Assembly (NCBI GenBank): GCA_000435615.1
Contig: FR881992.1
Location: forward strand, 1 to 15,260
Direction: 5' to 3'
DNA from: Firmicutes bacterium CAG:238
Lineage (GTDB): Bacteria; Bacillota; Clostridia; Peptostreptococcales; Anaerovoracaceae
Length of the DNA: 15,260 nt
Under the pieces are notes generated by a model. It had not been told where the DNA came from. It saw nothing but the letters and a program-made list of their open reading frames with translations, and did not search any database. Shown in pieces: positions 6,023 through 11,836 of this stretch (within the stretch, counting starts at the first letter, position 1; each line of letters opens with the position of its first letter). The position numbers and the translations under genes were made by a program.

Positions 6023-6043
6023 ATGCACAAGCCGTGATATACT
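6015..6043 (+). promoter_or_regulatory. Extended -10 promoter for ecsC-queT
   Basis: TGATATACT (6035-6043) is an extended -10 element with TATACT at 6038-6043. TTGTTT at 6015-6020 lies 17 bases upstream and is embedded in the preceding terminator's T-tract. The predicted start near 6050 leaves a very short leader that begins just before the GGGGGAA ribosome binding site. Confidence 0.55.
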
Positions 6044-6065
6044 TTCGGTAATGGGGGAAATTGAT

Positions 6066-6887
6066 ATGGCGATTACAACGAAAAAAACACCATGGGAAAA
6101 AGAATGGATTGATTTGCAAAAGAAAGAGGCAAGATTTACGCATAGGAGGAAAGAAGGCCCGACATCCGTGCTGATGCAGAAACTTGACAAGGTTGTGCCG
6201 AAGAAACTCAGTGGAACGCTTAATGCTGCTTTTTATAAGGCTTTTGCGGTCGTGTTCGAAAAGGGAACAGGCATAATCGAAAAAACATACAACAAAGAAA
6301 AGAAAGAAACCGATTTTAAGGTGAACACATATGCCTCCGAAATCTCCGACAGCAGGCGGGCGGCGAAGACTTTCACTAAGCAGGCAAAATCCGCCAAAGG
6401 CCTCAACCTGCTCATCTCAAGCGTGGAAGGCGTGGGAATGGGAATCGCAGGCTCTGCAATCCCGGACATTCCTGTTTTCATAGCGATGGTGCTCAAGAGT
6501 GTGTACGAAATCGCACTCAGCTACGGCTATGAATACCGCTCCGACGAAGAAAAAATCTTCATCCTCAAAATCATCGAAGCCGCGATGTGTGACGAGGATG
6601 AGTTTATGCAAAAGGATGCGGCGCTTAACAGTGACATTCACGGAATCGTGCTGAACGGAGATTTTATAGGCGAGGGAGACTGGAACATCAGCAAGGAGGA
6701 CCAGATGAAGCGCGCCGCGGCGGCTTTGTCCGCAGAAATGATATACACCAAGTTCGTACAGGGATTTTTCCTGGTCGGAATGGTGGGCGGCATCTTTGAC
6801 CCGATCTATGTAAACAGAATCAGCGACTATGCCGTGCTCAAATACAGAAGAAGATTTTTGGAAGGTAAACTAAACCATGAAAAATAA
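6066..6887 (+). CDS. EcsC-family protein
   Basis: The 273-residue product matches the EcsC family, named after the third gene of the Bacillus subtilis ecs locus. The features seen are a W-E-K-E-W start, a central glycine-rich, weakly hydrophobic segment (S-S-V-E-G-V-G-M-G-I-A-G-S-A-I-P-D-I-P, about 118-136), and an ALSYGY stretch followed by an acidic helix. The biochemical role of the family is not established, and the EcsAB transporter partners are not in this window. I chose ATG 6066, which has GGGGGAA seven bases upstream, rather than the upstream in-frame ATG inside the promoter. The gene overlaps the next by 11 bases. Confidence 0.8.
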   Translation: MAITTKKTPWEKEWIDLQKKEARFTHRRKEGPTSVLMQKLDKVVPKKLSGTLNAAFYKAFAVVFEKGTGIIEKTYNKEKKETDFKVNTYASEISDSRRAAKTFTKQAKSAKGLNLLISSVEGVGMGIAGSAIPDIPVFIAMVLKSVYEIALSYGYEYRSDEEKIFILKIIEAAMCDEDEFMQKDAALNSDIHGIVLNGDFIGEGDWNISKEDQMKRAAAALSAEMIYTKFVQGFFLVGMVGGIFDPIYVNRISDYAVLKYRRRFLEGKLNHEK

Positions 6888-7359
6888 TACATTATATCTT
6901 ACGCAGGCGTCGCTTATTGCGGCACTGTATGTGATGCTCACCATAATTTCAAATTTTGCGGGGCTTGCCAGCGGCGTGATTCAGCTCAGGCTTTCCGAGA
7001 TGCTGACAATCCTTCCGGTATTTACCCCGGCAGCGATTCCGGGGCTTGCGGTGGGCTGCGCGGTTGCAAATCTTGCCACAGGCTGTGCACTGTGGGATGT
7101 TGCGTTCGGAACACTCGCAACAACTTTGGGAGCACTCGGCACATACTATATAGGAAGAAAATATCCGTATGCGGGGCCTGCATTCCCGATTGCGGCTAAT
7201 GCACTAATTGTACCAAAGGTGCTGCAGGTTGTGTACGGAGCCGAAGGTACCTACTGGTACTTCATGCTGACGGTGGGAATCGGCGAAATTCTCTCCTGCG
7301 GCGTGCTCGGCATTATTTTGTACCGGGTGCTGAGGAAAACAAAGATTTTTGAAGAATAA
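6877..7359 (+). CDS. queT: QueT-type ECF transporter S component (queuosine precursor uptake)
   Basis: The 160-residue, highly hydrophobic protein has about five or six membrane helices. It shows the QueT features: A-A-L-Y-V-M-L-T-I near the start, I-Q-L-R-L-S-E-M-L-T-I-L-P at about residues 35-47, and N-L-A-T-G-C-A-L-W-D-V at about 65-75. In known systems QueT binds a queuosine precursor and works with the shared EcfA/A'/T energising module, which is not in this window. The start has a GGAAGG site about a dozen bases upstream and overlaps the EcsC gene by 11 bases, so it is probably translationally coupled. No preQ1 riboswitch is recognisable in front of it. Confidence 0.88.
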   Translation: MKNNTLYLTQASLIAALYVMLTIISNFAGLASGVIQLRLSEMLTILPVFTPAAIPGLAVGCAVANLATGCALWDVAFGTLATTLGALGTYYIGRKYPYAGPAFPIAANALIVPKVLQVVYGAEGTYWYFMLTVGIGEILSCGVLGIILYRVLRKTKIFEE

Positions 7360-7386
7360 GAATTAACGATAAGATTAATCTAAAAC

Positions 7387-7419
7387 GGGTGTCCGAATTC
7401 CATTCGGACACCCTGTTTT
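7387..7419. terminator. Bidirectional terminator between convergent queT and the E2-like gene
   Basis: GGGTGTCCGAAT (7387-7398) pairs perfectly with ATTCGGACACCC (7402-7413) over a TCC loop. On the plus strand TGTTTT follows; on the minus strand GTTTTAG follows. It lies 28 bases after the queT stop and 12 bases beyond the stop of the minus-strand gene. Confidence 0.9.
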
Positions 7420-7425
7420 GTAAGT

Positions 7426-8298
7426 TTATTTCAATATCCACTTCGGATTTTTCTTGCGCACATGCGGATCCTTGACGATTGTTTCCGGTGGAGTTTCCAG
7501 CAGCGCCGGATTCTTGTAGTAACGAGAAAGCTCTTTGAAGCAGCACCCGTAGTAGTGGCCGTTTGCGATTCGCTCGTCGGTTACGATTCCAAGCTCCATG
7601 ATTTTTTTCTCCTCGACCGTCTCACCATTCTTCACAATCTTCTTCATCGGCTGCCCCATTGATACGAAAACACCGGTCGTACCGAACTCATACAGATGGT
7701 GGTAGATGGTGTTGGTTCGGATGGAAGCCAGATTGGTAACAAAAAGTGATGTATGGAACGGGCTTGCGTCAACAATGCTCATCGGCAGAGTGAAGAACTT
7801 GTCAAGCAGCTTCAGAAAACCGATGCCGAAAGTCAGAAGGAACGGCGTCCTGCAGAGCTTTGCGGCAAGTTTATCCATGGAATTCGGGCCCTTGAGATTT
7901 TTTGCACGATCGATAGCTGCGTTGATTTTGTCGTTGACGATATCAAGCGTATCATCCAAGTTGAAATATAACTTGCTCACCGTGTCCGACTCGGCCCCCG
8001 GAGTAAGCGTTACGAACGAAACGCAGAAATGATTGCGCGCATAAATTTTCTTGTTCATAACGAAACGGTTCAAATAAGGATTCTGCGAAACCAGCCGCAG
8101 ATATCCGGCAATGATGATGCTCATGTGAGAGATGCTTACACCGCGGCGGCGGCACTGCCTTATGTAATCCTGAATCGGCTCAAGGTCGATATTTACCTTA
8201 ATCGAGTTGGAAGCATCATACCGCTGGGGCATGATGTGCGGGACGATTTCATACATCGGGTCATTGCCCTTGACACGATATCCATCACTTCTATACAT
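7426..8298 (-). CDS. Stand-alone 2-oxoacid dehydrogenase E2/CAT-like acyltransferase homologue
   Basis: The 290-residue product resembles the catalytic domain of dihydrolipoamide acyltransferases and chloramphenicol acetyltransferase. Segments seen include I-M-P-Q-R-Y-D-A-S-N-S near residue 25, S-I-S-H-M-S-I-I-I-A-G-Y (about 55-66) and a C-terminal L-G-I-V-T-D-E-R-I-A-N-G. There is no lipoyl or E3-binding domain. The last segment aligns with the DHRxxDG active-site motif, but Glu242 stands where the catalytic histidine should be and Asn where the motif has Asp, so ordinary acyl transfer is doubtful. My recollection is that a family of such stand-alone proteins carries this variation; I could not check. 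The start ATG has AGGAGA nine bases upstream, within a tandem repeat. Confidence 0.75.
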   Translation of the reverse strand: MYRSDGYRVKGNDPMYEIVPHIMPQRYDASNSIKVNIDLEPIQDYIRQCRRRGVSISHMSIIIAGYLRLVSQNPYLNRFVMNKKIYARNHFCVSFVTLTPGAESDTVSKLYFNLDDTLDIVNDKINAAIDRAKNLKGPNSMDKLAAKLCRTPFLLTFGIGFLKLLDKFFTLPMSIVDASPFHTSLFVTNLASIRTNTIYHHLYEFGTTGVFVSMGQPMKKIVKNGETVEEKKIMELGIVTDERIANGHYYGCCFKELSRYYKNPALLETPPETIVKDPHVRKKNPKWILK

Positions 8299-8301
8299 AT
8301 A

Positions 8302-8327
8302 TTATGTTCTCCTATTATGTACTCCTA
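8302..8327 (-). repeat. Tandem 13-bp duplication containing the ribosome binding site
   Basis: On the minus strand TAGGAGTACATAA is followed directly by TAGGAGAACATAA, with one mismatch. Each copy carries a GGAG Shine-Dalgarno core. Only the copy nearest the E2-like gene is at normal spacing to its ATG. Confidence 0.7.
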
Positions 8328-8349
8328 ACGCACATGGCGCTAAGAAAAT

Positions 8350-8371
8350 GCTAATAAACTGCTAATAAAAC
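8350..8371 (-). repeat. Tandem 11-bp direct repeat at the transcription start (operator candidate)
   Basis: GCTAATAAACT (8350-8360) is followed directly by GCTAATAAAAC (8361-8371). It lies immediately downstream of the minus-strand promoter, covering about the first 22 transcribed bases of the E2-like gene's leader. Confidence 0.5.
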
Positions 8372-8378
8372 TCCCACA

Positions 8379-8407
8379 ATTATAGAACATTTTGGTCTGT
8401 ATTGCAA
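8379..8407 (-). promoter_or_regulatory. Sigma-A-type promoter of the E2-like gene
   Basis: On the minus strand TTGCAA (8407-8402) and TATAAT (8384-8379) are separated by exactly 17 bases. The predicted start near 8372 gives a leader of about 75 bases holding both tandem repeats. Confidence 0.75.
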
Positions 8408-8434
8408 GTTTTTGTTAAAATCCGGTCATTCCTA

Positions 8435-8443
8435 TGATATAAT
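8435..8443 (+). promoter_or_regulatory. Extended -10 promoter of the HutD-like gene
   Basis: TGATATAAT is a perfect extended -10 element. The -35 region is poor (TTAAAA at 8415-8420, 17-base spacer), as is typical when a TG extension is present. It is divergent from the E2-like promoter, 28 bases away. Confidence 0.6.
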
Positions 8444-8501
8444 AATATGCACATATGGCGTGCTGTGATAAATGCGGCCGCAGAGGAAAAGGAGAAAAAC
8501 G

Positions 8502-9578
8502 ATGAACTACTATGTCTGTAAAGAACAGGACTATTCGATAGGCAGATGGTCGGGAGGAACTACGACGCAGCTTGCGATTCATCCCGCAAAGAGCAGCTAT
8601 CTCGACAGGAATTTCGTATGGAGACTGAGCTCCGCTACGGTTGATGTCGAGGAATCCGATTTCACCAAGCTCCCGGACTACGACAGAGTGCTTATGGTAC
8701 TTAAAGGCGAAACCGTGCTCAGCTACGAGGGAGAAAGAGTCGTCAGACTCAAGGAACTCGAGCAGGACCGTTTTGACGGTGCATGGAAGACCAAGAGCTT
8801 CGGCAAGATTACAGACTTTAACCTCATGGTCAGAAAAGGAAACGAGGGGTATCTTGATGTCGTATACCCGAAATCAGAGAAAGAGACCATGACATCCGAA
8901 TATGAAACAAAGCTTCCGCTGGTGACACACGCTCTGTATTGTAAGGAAGGCTACCTCGTTGTGGGAATCGGCGGCGAAACACAGATGGTGCAGCCGGGCC
9001 AGCTTATCGTTATGGAATTCGTGCCGGGCGACAAGGTGCAGTACTCCGTCATGGGCGAAGGCACGGCAATCCGTGCGCAGATTTTTGCGGCGGACATGAA
9101 TGACGAACTTTATCCGGTGGAAATCCCGCCTGAGAAAGCAACCTTCGACGACTTCAAAGCCTGCGTATACCTTGCAAACATCCAGTTCAGACTGGCGAAA
9201 TATATGATAAAGAGCCTTAAGACCACATGGTTCGATGAGCAGCTCAGCGGCGCAATCCGCAAACTCGAGAGACTTTATGTTACTTTCTTCGTATTTATAA
9301 TAGGGCTTGTGACAATCGCATCCATGGGAGCTATGAACGAATGGGACAGCGTGATTGTTTTGCTTGGGATTTTGGCATGGATTCTCGTTGACTGCCTGCT
9401 CATATCCCCACTGATCTACTTCGCCGTGATGCCGAAGCCTGTCCGCAAGCACATTAAGGACATCGACAAACTCACGCCGTACGAGCAAAAGGTGCGTGAA
9501 GCAGAACTCGGCCGCAATGAACGCGCTGAGAAGATCCTCAAGAAATACAAGAACAGCGGCAGGTACACGGGGCTGTAA
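8502..9578 (+). CDS. HutD-like cupin fused to a C-terminal two-helix membrane domain
   Basis: The 358-residue protein has two parts. Residues 1 to about 200 match the HutD/Ves family: W-S-G-G-T-T-T-Q-L-A-I-H-P near the N-terminus, F-V-W-R-L-S-S-A-T-V, L-P-D-Y-D-R-V-L-M-V-L-K-G, F-D-G-A-W and T-D-F-N-L-M-V-R-K-G. HutD often lies near histidine-use genes and is thought to bind small ligands, but its exact role is unsettled. After about residue 230 come two hydrophobic helices (about 257-280 and 284-310) and a charged, lysine-rich cytoplasmic tail, which typical HutD lacks. No hut genes are nearby. ATG 8502 has GGAGAA five bases upstream; the earlier in-frame ATG at 8472 has no ribosome binding site. 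I infer a membrane-tethered ligand-binding cupin. Confidence 0.75.
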   Translation: MNYYVCKEQDYSIGRWSGGTTTQLAIHPAKSSYLDRNFVWRLSSATVDVEESDFTKLPDYDRVLMVLKGETVLSYEGERVVRLKELEQDRFDGAWKTKSFGKITDFNLMVRKGNEGYLDVVYPKSEKETMTSEYETKLPLVTHALYCKEGYLVVGIGGETQMVQPGQLIVMEFVPGDKVQYSVMGEGTAIRAQIFAADMNDELYPVEIPPEKATFDDFKACVYLANIQFRLAKYMIKSLKTTWFDEQLSGAIRKLERLYVTFFVFIIGLVTIASMGAMNEWDSVIVLLGILAWILVDCLLISPLIYFAVMPKPVRKHIKDIDKLTPYEQKVREAELGRNERAEKILKKYKNSGRYTGL

Positions 9579-9647
9579 GAATAAACGGCTTCGCCAAAAC
9601 GCCGAAAAATAGCTTGTAAAAAATGTAAGCAAATACTAAAAATGTAA

Positions 9648-9676
9648 TTGACAAAGAGAGAAAAGAAGCATATAAT
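9648..9676 (+). promoter_or_regulatory. Perfect consensus sigma-A promoter of the three-gene module
   Basis: TTGACA (9648-9653), a 17-base spacer and TATAAT (9671-9676) form an ideal promoter. The predicted start near 9683 leaves a leader of about 78 bases before the first gene. Confidence 0.88.
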
Positions 9677-9688
9677 TTTAGTAATTAA

Positions 9689-9724
9689 GAGGCATTTAAA
9701 AATTGAGAAAAACTTAAATGCTTT
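9689..9724 (+). promoter_or_regulatory. Stem-loop at the start of the module's leader (operator or RNA control candidate)
   Basis: GCATTTAA (9692-9699) and TTAAATGC (9714-9721) are perfect inverted repeats. The stem extends to 11 bp with A-U and G-U pairs (9689-9699 and 9714-9724) over a 14-base loop. It begins a few bases after the predicted start point. No T-run follows, so it is not a standard terminator. Confidence 0.45.
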
Positions 9725-9760
9725 GTTGCTGCTAAGTTTTATAACGAAAAGGAGACCAAA

Positions 9761-10375
9761 ATGGTATTTATAAATGATTCGCTAAATGTAGTTTTGCTTG
9801 GTGATTGGAACCAGCTCTATAGTCAACCGGATTGGATCGCGGAGAATGTATTTGAGAAGGAAGAAATGGAAATAGGGCTTAGTGGACAAGGAACAGATTT
9901 TACGGTTCGCTATAAGGCAGACGGTGTCATAATTGCACCGGGGCTGAGCAGCATGATTTTTTCTGTAACTGATACAGGCGAAAGCGAATTGAAATCTTTA
10001 TGCGAATATTTGAATAATTTTTTGGAAAAGGCCTCTACGCCACAATTTGCGGCATATGGATTAAACGCTGAATTTGTAGAAGAAAATGTAAGTGCGTTTG
10101 CGGATGTGATAGACTCAATGGCGGATGCAGAGGCACTTGTAAATAACGGATGTGTAATTGTTTCAACCCAAATCAGCAGAACATTAAGGCGGAATAATAA
10201 ACTTATTAATATGAGTTCTAATTTAGAAAATAATAATTTGCAGATACGTTTTAACGAGCATCATATCGCAGAAGAGTCCCGTCCGAACTTTACTTTGGAG
10301 CTTGTAAAGAGTTTCATAAAAGAGTGCAGAGAAATTTTAAGTGGATTAGGATATGAAATGGAAGGTGAAGAATAG
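9761..10375 (+). CDS. Unrecognised 204-residue protein, first gene of the three-gene module
   Basis: I do not recognise this protein. It is acidic and predicted soluble, with no signal peptide or membrane helix. The N-terminal third carries D-W-N-Q-L-Y-S-Q-P-D-W and a V-I-I-A-P-G-L-S-S-M-I-F-S-V strand. A helix follows, then an S-T-P-Q-F-A-A-Y-G-L-N segment (about 105-115), and the C-terminal third is Asn-rich before a final helix. The alternating strand/helix pattern suggests a compact alpha/beta fold. A strong AAGGAG site lies six bases before the ATG. Its TAG stop overlaps the GTG start of the next gene by one base (TAGTG), indicating coupled translation. Codon use is AT-rich compared with the genes to the left. 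Function unknown. Confidence 0.8.
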   Translation: MVFINDSLNVVLLGDWNQLYSQPDWIAENVFEKEEMEIGLSGQGTDFTVRYKADGVIIAPGLSSMIFSVTDTGESELKSLCEYLNNFLEKASTPQFAAYGLNAEFVEENVSAFADVIDSMADAEALVNNGCVIVSTQISRTLRRNNKLINMSSNLENNNLQIRFNEHHIAEESRPNFTLELVKSFIKECREILSGLGYEMEGEE

Positions 10376-10611
10376 TGGCAAGTACGAAGCATGACAAAAT
10401 AGAATTTGGAAGAAATATACGCATTACTGTAGAAATGCCGGCAAACAATCGGGGAACTCAGAAAAGCAGGCCGGAACAAGAGGAAGCAATAAAAATAATC
10501 GGTAAAGAAACTGACGGAAGGATGTTTTCCGGTTATAGAAAAGTAAATTATGCGGAAAAAAGAATGCAAGAAACATATCAGAAGGTCAATAAAATGTTAG
10601 GAGGCAACTAA
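10375..10611 (+). CDS. Unrecognised 78-residue charged protein, second gene of the module
   Basis: This small gene starts with GTG one base inside the stop of the previous gene, preceded by GGAAGGTGAAG, and its TAA shares one base with the next ATG (TAATG). The product is rich in Lys, Arg, Glu and Asn, has no hydrophobic segment, and ends in a predicted helix (Y-A-E-K-R-M-Q-E-T-Y-Q-K-V-N-K-M-L). Its size and charge would fit an adaptor, a nucleic-acid-binding factor or an antitoxin-like partner, but nothing in the sequence decides this. The tight coupling on both sides and the strong signals argue that it is a real gene. Confidence 0.75.
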   Translation: MASTKHDKIEFGRNIRITVEMPANNRGTQKSRPEQEEAIKIIGKETDGRMFSGYRKVNYAEKRMQETYQKVNKMLGGN

Positions 10612-11528
10612 TGTCTTCGGAGATAACAACAAAAGGATATGAAATCGATAGAAATGTTCATTTCACATATAAAGCAGAGCCTGATAAAAACGCACTTTGC
10701 CAAGGGGATATTTTGGAAGTGACAGATGGACTGTCACAAGTTCTAAAAGAGGTTCATCCGTATTTCTTAAACGAGCAATATAAATATTTTATGGTTTTGT
10801 CCCAAAGTTGTGATTTAGTGCGTAGGAATGGGAAAAAATGCAAAACTCCGTACATTACGCTGGCAGCTATCAGGAGCTATGCGGATTTTTTAGAGAGAAG
10901 CCTCATCAAAGAAAAGTATGCCGAAAGAAATCACGGGCTTTTATTGATGGATGACAAAAACAAAACTCGGGCATATCAACTAATTGAGCGTCTATATAAC
11001 AATACAGAGCCTGAATATTTTTTTCTTTATAAAGAGGATGCCTTGGATTTCCCGGAGTCAATGGTTGTCTACTTAAAAGTGTCTATTGCGTTAAAGAGCG
11101 GTGAACACTATGATGAATGCTTAAAGGCGAAGAAAATAGAATTGGCAGACGAGTTTAAAGCTAAGCTCGGGTGGCTGGTCGGTAATATGTATTCCAGAGT
11201 GGGAACGACAGATTGGGAGGGGGTTATGTCAGCGAAAGAAAGACAAAATATGCTGAATTCCGATTTGCATTCCAGATGTATAATCGGCAGCAAAAAGCAA
11301 ATAAGCGAACTGAAAATAAAACTGGCAGAGAGTTCTGAATCTGATTTCAAATACGAAGATGCGGCTACATATATTGCAAATATTCATATACAAAATAAAT
11401 ATGAGGAATTTATGAGTATCATGGAAGAAATAATTGATACATCCAGTAAGAGTATACCGCAAAAAGAAAAACAGAACTTATTAAATGCAATCAAAAGTCG
11501 CAGCAAATTAAAAACTCTTATTACATAA
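10611..11528 (+). CDS. Uncharacterised 305-residue protein with SQSCDL motif, third gene of the module
   Basis: The start is very well supported: AGGAGG lies seven bases before ATG and the start overlaps the previous stop by one base. The N-terminal region reads C-Q-G-D-I-L (about 31-36), then a strand Y-F-M-V-L-S-Q-S-C-D-L-V (about 59-70), then Asn-Gly-Lys-Lys-Cys-Lys and a P-Y-I-T-L-A strand. My recollection is that bacterial proteins of unknown function share a similar GD-I ... (S/T)Q-(S/D)-CDL pattern, so Cys and Asp here may be functional; this is memory, not a search. The middle is mixed and the last 80 residues are helical and charged. No signal peptide or membrane helix is seen. A terminator follows directly. 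Confidence 0.8.
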   Translation: MSSEITTKGYEIDRNVHFTYKAEPDKNALCQGDILEVTDGLSQVLKEVHPYFLNEQYKYFMVLSQSCDLVRRNGKKCKTPYITLAAIRSYADFLERSLIKEKYAERNHGLLLMDDKNKTRAYQLIERLYNNTEPEYFFLYKEDALDFPESMVVYLKVSIALKSGEHYDECLKAKKIELADEFKAKLGWLVGNMYSRVGTTDWEGVMSAKERQNMLNSDLHSRCIIGSKKQISELKIKLAESSESDFKYEDAATYIANIHIQNKYEEFMSIMEEIIDTSSKSIPQKEKQNLLNAIKSRSKLKTLIT

Positions 11529-11544
11529 TGAAAAGAAAACACCA

Positions 11545-11577
11545 CAGAGGCTGCTGAGGAATCGGCAGTCTTTTCTA
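11545..11577 (+). terminator. Intrinsic terminator closing the three-gene module
   Basis: GGCTGCTG pairs with CGGCAGTC (with two G-U pairs) over an AGGAAT loop, extended by AGA/TTT pairing, and followed by TTTTCT. It lies about 20 bases after the stop of the third gene. Confidence 0.7.
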
Positions 11578-11595
11578 AAAAAAATTTGTAACTTT

Positions 11596-11625
11596 TGTAA
11601 CCTTTTGCACCTCATATCGGAGTTA
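11596..11625 (+). promoter_or_regulatory. Second ECF-like promoter element (TGTAAC-N16-CGGAGTTA)
   Basis: TGTAAC (11596-11601) and CGGAGTTA (11618-11625) repeat the element upstream of ssrA with identical spacing. An extra TGTAAC lies nine bases upstream (11587-11592). A GCGGGG/CCTCGC hairpin (11659-11664 and 11671-11676) occurs in the would-be leader. The nearest downstream gene is the large secreted protein. Confidence 0.45.
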
Positions 11626-11706
11626 CTAGTGAAAGGTTGAGACATGGGCCTTTGCGGAGCGGGGCGATATCCTCGCGGAAAAGAGTGATTTTCACAGAAA
11701 AAACAC

Positions 11707-11735
11707 TTGCAAAGTCGAAAACCTTTTGGTAAACT
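11707..11735 (+). promoter_or_regulatory. Putative sigma-A promoter of the large secreted protein gene
   Basis: TTGCAA (11707-11712) and TAAACT (11730-11735) are 17 bases apart. The predicted start near 11742 gives a leader of about 95 bases. A TATAAC just downstream (11735-11740) would need a 22-base spacer and is less likely. Confidence 0.45.
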
Positions 11736-11836
11736 ATAACGGAATTATTTCATATTGTGATATGTTGTGGGACTATGTCCATTTTCACAAGACCTTACAA
11801 TATGAGCAAAAATTAAAAAAGGGAGGAATTCTAAAA

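Noticed and set aside
9588..9606. CGGC...GCCG hairpin after the HutD-like gene as a terminator
   Set aside because: The stem is only four pairs and is followed by A residues rather than a T-tract on the coding strand.
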